Below, piece by piece: positions 62,795 to 64,000 of a stretch of 64,000 bases of DNA. The stretch's first letter is position 1. Every line of letters starts with the position of its first letter. Origin of the DNA: Bacillus sp. FJAT-18017 (lineage in GTDB: Bacteria; Bacillota; Bacilli; Bacillales; Cytobacillaceae); NCBI RefSeq assembly GCF_001278805.1, contig NZ_CP012602.1, forward strand, positions 2,014,001 to 2,078,000. The letters run 5' to 3'. A program made the position numbers and the translations under genes. The notes below the pieces were generated by a model. The model was not told the origin of the DNA. It saw only the letters and a program-made list of their open reading frames with translations, and searched no databases.

Positions 62795-63661
62795 ATGGCA
62801 GCTAAATTGATTGATGGTAAAGAAATTGCCAAGAAGAAACGGCAGGAAATTGCCCAAAAGGTTAAGGAATTAAAAGAGAGGGACATCCACCCTGGACTAG
62901 CTGTAATTCTAGTCGGAGATAACCATGCTTCTCGGACCTATGTCAAAAACAAGGAAAAAGCCTGCAATGAAGCTGGTATCAATTCGTTTATGTTTGAACT
63001 TCCCGCATCTATCTCGCAGGAGCAGCTTTTGGAAAAAATATCAGAACTTAACCATGATGAAAAAGTTCATGGCATCCTTGTACAGCTTCCGCTTCCTGCA
63101 CATATAGAGGAAAAAACAGTAATTGAGGCAATTGCTCCAAATAAGGATGTCGATGGCTTCCATCCGATAAATATTGGCCGGATGATGACCGGGCAGGATG
63201 CCTTCCTTCCATGCACACCATACGGTATCCTCGTTTTAATGGAGGAAATCGGCCTTGAAATAACCGGAAAGCATGTAGTTATAGTCGGCAGGAGTAATAT
63301 TGTCGGAAAACCAGCGGGACAGCTTTTCCTCAACAAAAATGCTACTGTTACATATTGCCATTCAAGGACCAAGGATCTTGAATTCCACACTCGCCAGGCA
63401 GATATCCTCGTATCAGCAATTGGAAAACCAAACTTTATCCGCGCAAGCCACATCAAGGAAGGCGCAGCAGTCATTGATGTTGGAATTAACAGAAATGAAG
63501 CAGGTAAACTTTGCGGGGATGTGCATTTTGAAGAGGTTGCTGAAAAGGCAGGCTATATAACCCCTGTTCCTGGAGGAGTAGGGCCAATGACCATTACAAT
63601 GCTATTATTTAATACTTTGAAAGCAGCGAGCCAGTCAAAGCCTGTGCTTTCAAGGGCATAA
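62795..63661 (+). CDS. folD: FolD, methylene-THF dehydrogenase/cyclohydrolase
   Basis: 288 aa bifunctional enzyme interconverting methylene-, methenyl- and formyl-THF. The substrate motif has the catalytic Lys in SRTYVKNKEKAC (Y-x3-K), the NADP loop is VVIVGRSNIVGKP, and the C-terminal PGGVGPMTITML is present. ATG 62795 after GGGGAGG. Complements yqgN and the glycine cleavage genes in this window. Confidence 0.97.
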   Translation: MAAKLIDGKEIAKKKRQEIAQKVKELKERDIHPGLAVILVGDNHASRTYVKNKEKACNEAGINSFMFELPASISQEQLLEKISELNHDEKVHGILVQLPLPAHIEEKTVIEAIAPNKDVDGFHPINIGRMMTGQDAFLPCTPYGILVLMEEIGLEITGKHVVIVGRSNIVGKPAGQLFLNKNATVTYCHSRTKDLEFHTRQADILVSAIGKPNFIRASHIKEGAAVIDVGINRNEAGKLCGDVHFEEVAEKAGYITPVPGGVGPMTITMLLFNTLKAASQSKPVLSRA

Positions 63662-63667
63662 ATGTAA

Positions 63668-63815
63668 ATATTCCATCAATGGTGACCTTTCACTGATGGT
63701 CAGTCTTGCAAAGCCCGAATACTGAACCAATGGGAAATCTTGTTCAGCACTCGGATCTTTAGGAACACTTGGCCTTTAAAGTGAAAAGTCCTTAGAACCA
63801 GGATAAAGTAAGGAA
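63668..63815 (+). repeat. dispersed repeat family C, copy 2 (diverged)
   Basis: Shares TTCCATCA, TGATGGT, TGAACCAAT, CTTTAGG, GGCCTTTA and GGATAAA in the same order with the 56.1-56.3 kb copy, with about 40 extra bases inside. The rest of 63816-64000 shows no gene. Confidence 0.55.
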
Positions 63816-64000
63816 AAGCCTCTTGCCTAAGGGTTGAATTTCTTATTCGTGACGAATGAGAAATGTGACCTTATAATGGAAGGGGCTGTTTTTTTAAAGG
63901 TTTTTTTAATAAACTAGTTGGGATGGGGAGCATTGGATTGAATTCGGCCCCATAAAACCAGCAACCGTTAAGAAGGATTCTAATCGACAGCCAAAACGGA

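Overview
The window is chromosomal DNA from an endospore-forming member of the Bacillaceae. Gene order and protein sequences follow the Bacillus subtilis pst-yqg-comG-yqh-efp-spoIIIA-accBC-folD segment almost gene for gene. Strong AGGAGG-type ribosome binding sites, rho-independent terminators, a mother-cell SigE promoter, a glycine riboswitch and several dispersed Bacillus-type repeats support this. Three additions to the backbone (ldh, nrdJ-splB, and a cytochrome c maturation block) suggest an environmental, respiratory-flexible relative such as Neobacillus or Mesobacillus; that genus guess is an inference.

Layout. 1-2.3 kb: end of the phosphate uptake operon (pstA partial, pstB, phoU). 2.7-14.4 kb: an unknown protein, rpmG, yqgN, a DUF92 membrane protein, ldh, a small protein, the rhomboid protease gluP, yqgQ, glcK, a peptidoglycan endopeptidase, a lipoprotein, yqgW, yqgX and a MidA-type methyltransferase. 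14.5-19.2 kb (minus strand): yqzE, shikimate kinase and the complete comGA-GG competence pseudopilus operon. 19.6-23.2 kb: a cysteine-bearing HTH regulator, yqgY, yqhG and a SNF2 helicase. 23.4-27.6 kb: tandem glycine riboswitch and gcvT-gcvPA-gcvPB, followed by yqhL and lipM, so glycine cleavage and lipoyl supply sit together.

29.2-33.9 kb is the first highlight: a B12-dependent ribonucleotide reductase gene (nrdJ) split into four exons by three group I introns. Intron 1 carries a LAGLIDADG homing endonuclease gene. Exon 2 is only 30 nt. Splice sites were placed from protein continuity, an exon-terminal U, an intron-terminal G and P1 pairing. A very good NrdR box lies upstream.

34.0-40.4 kb returns to the backbone: splB, yqhO, yqhP, yqhQ, yqhR, aroQ, yqhT and efp. 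Between efp and spoIIIAA, where B. subtilis has almost nothing, this genome has about 13.6 kb of extra sequence. It holds a Nudix hydrolase, a membrane protein, an orphan NarL-type response regulator, a diheme cytochrome c and an eleven-gene operon. That operon encodes a System I (Ccm) cytochrome c maturation pathway: ccmE, F, H, I-like, A, B, C, D and a thioredoxin, plus two unrecognised membrane proteins. This is the second highlight, because Bacillus normally uses System II (ResBC). Its CcmE has Cys in place of the usual haem-binding His. Downstream lie a tandem array of 52-bp hairpin repeats and a SIMPL-domain gene.

54-64 kb: SigE promoter and spoIIIAA-AH (feeding-tube complex of the forespore), with a dispersed repeat inside the operon. 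Then come a probable FapR-controlled accB-accC, yqhY, nusB and folD. No rRNA, tRNA, IS element or CRISPR array was found.
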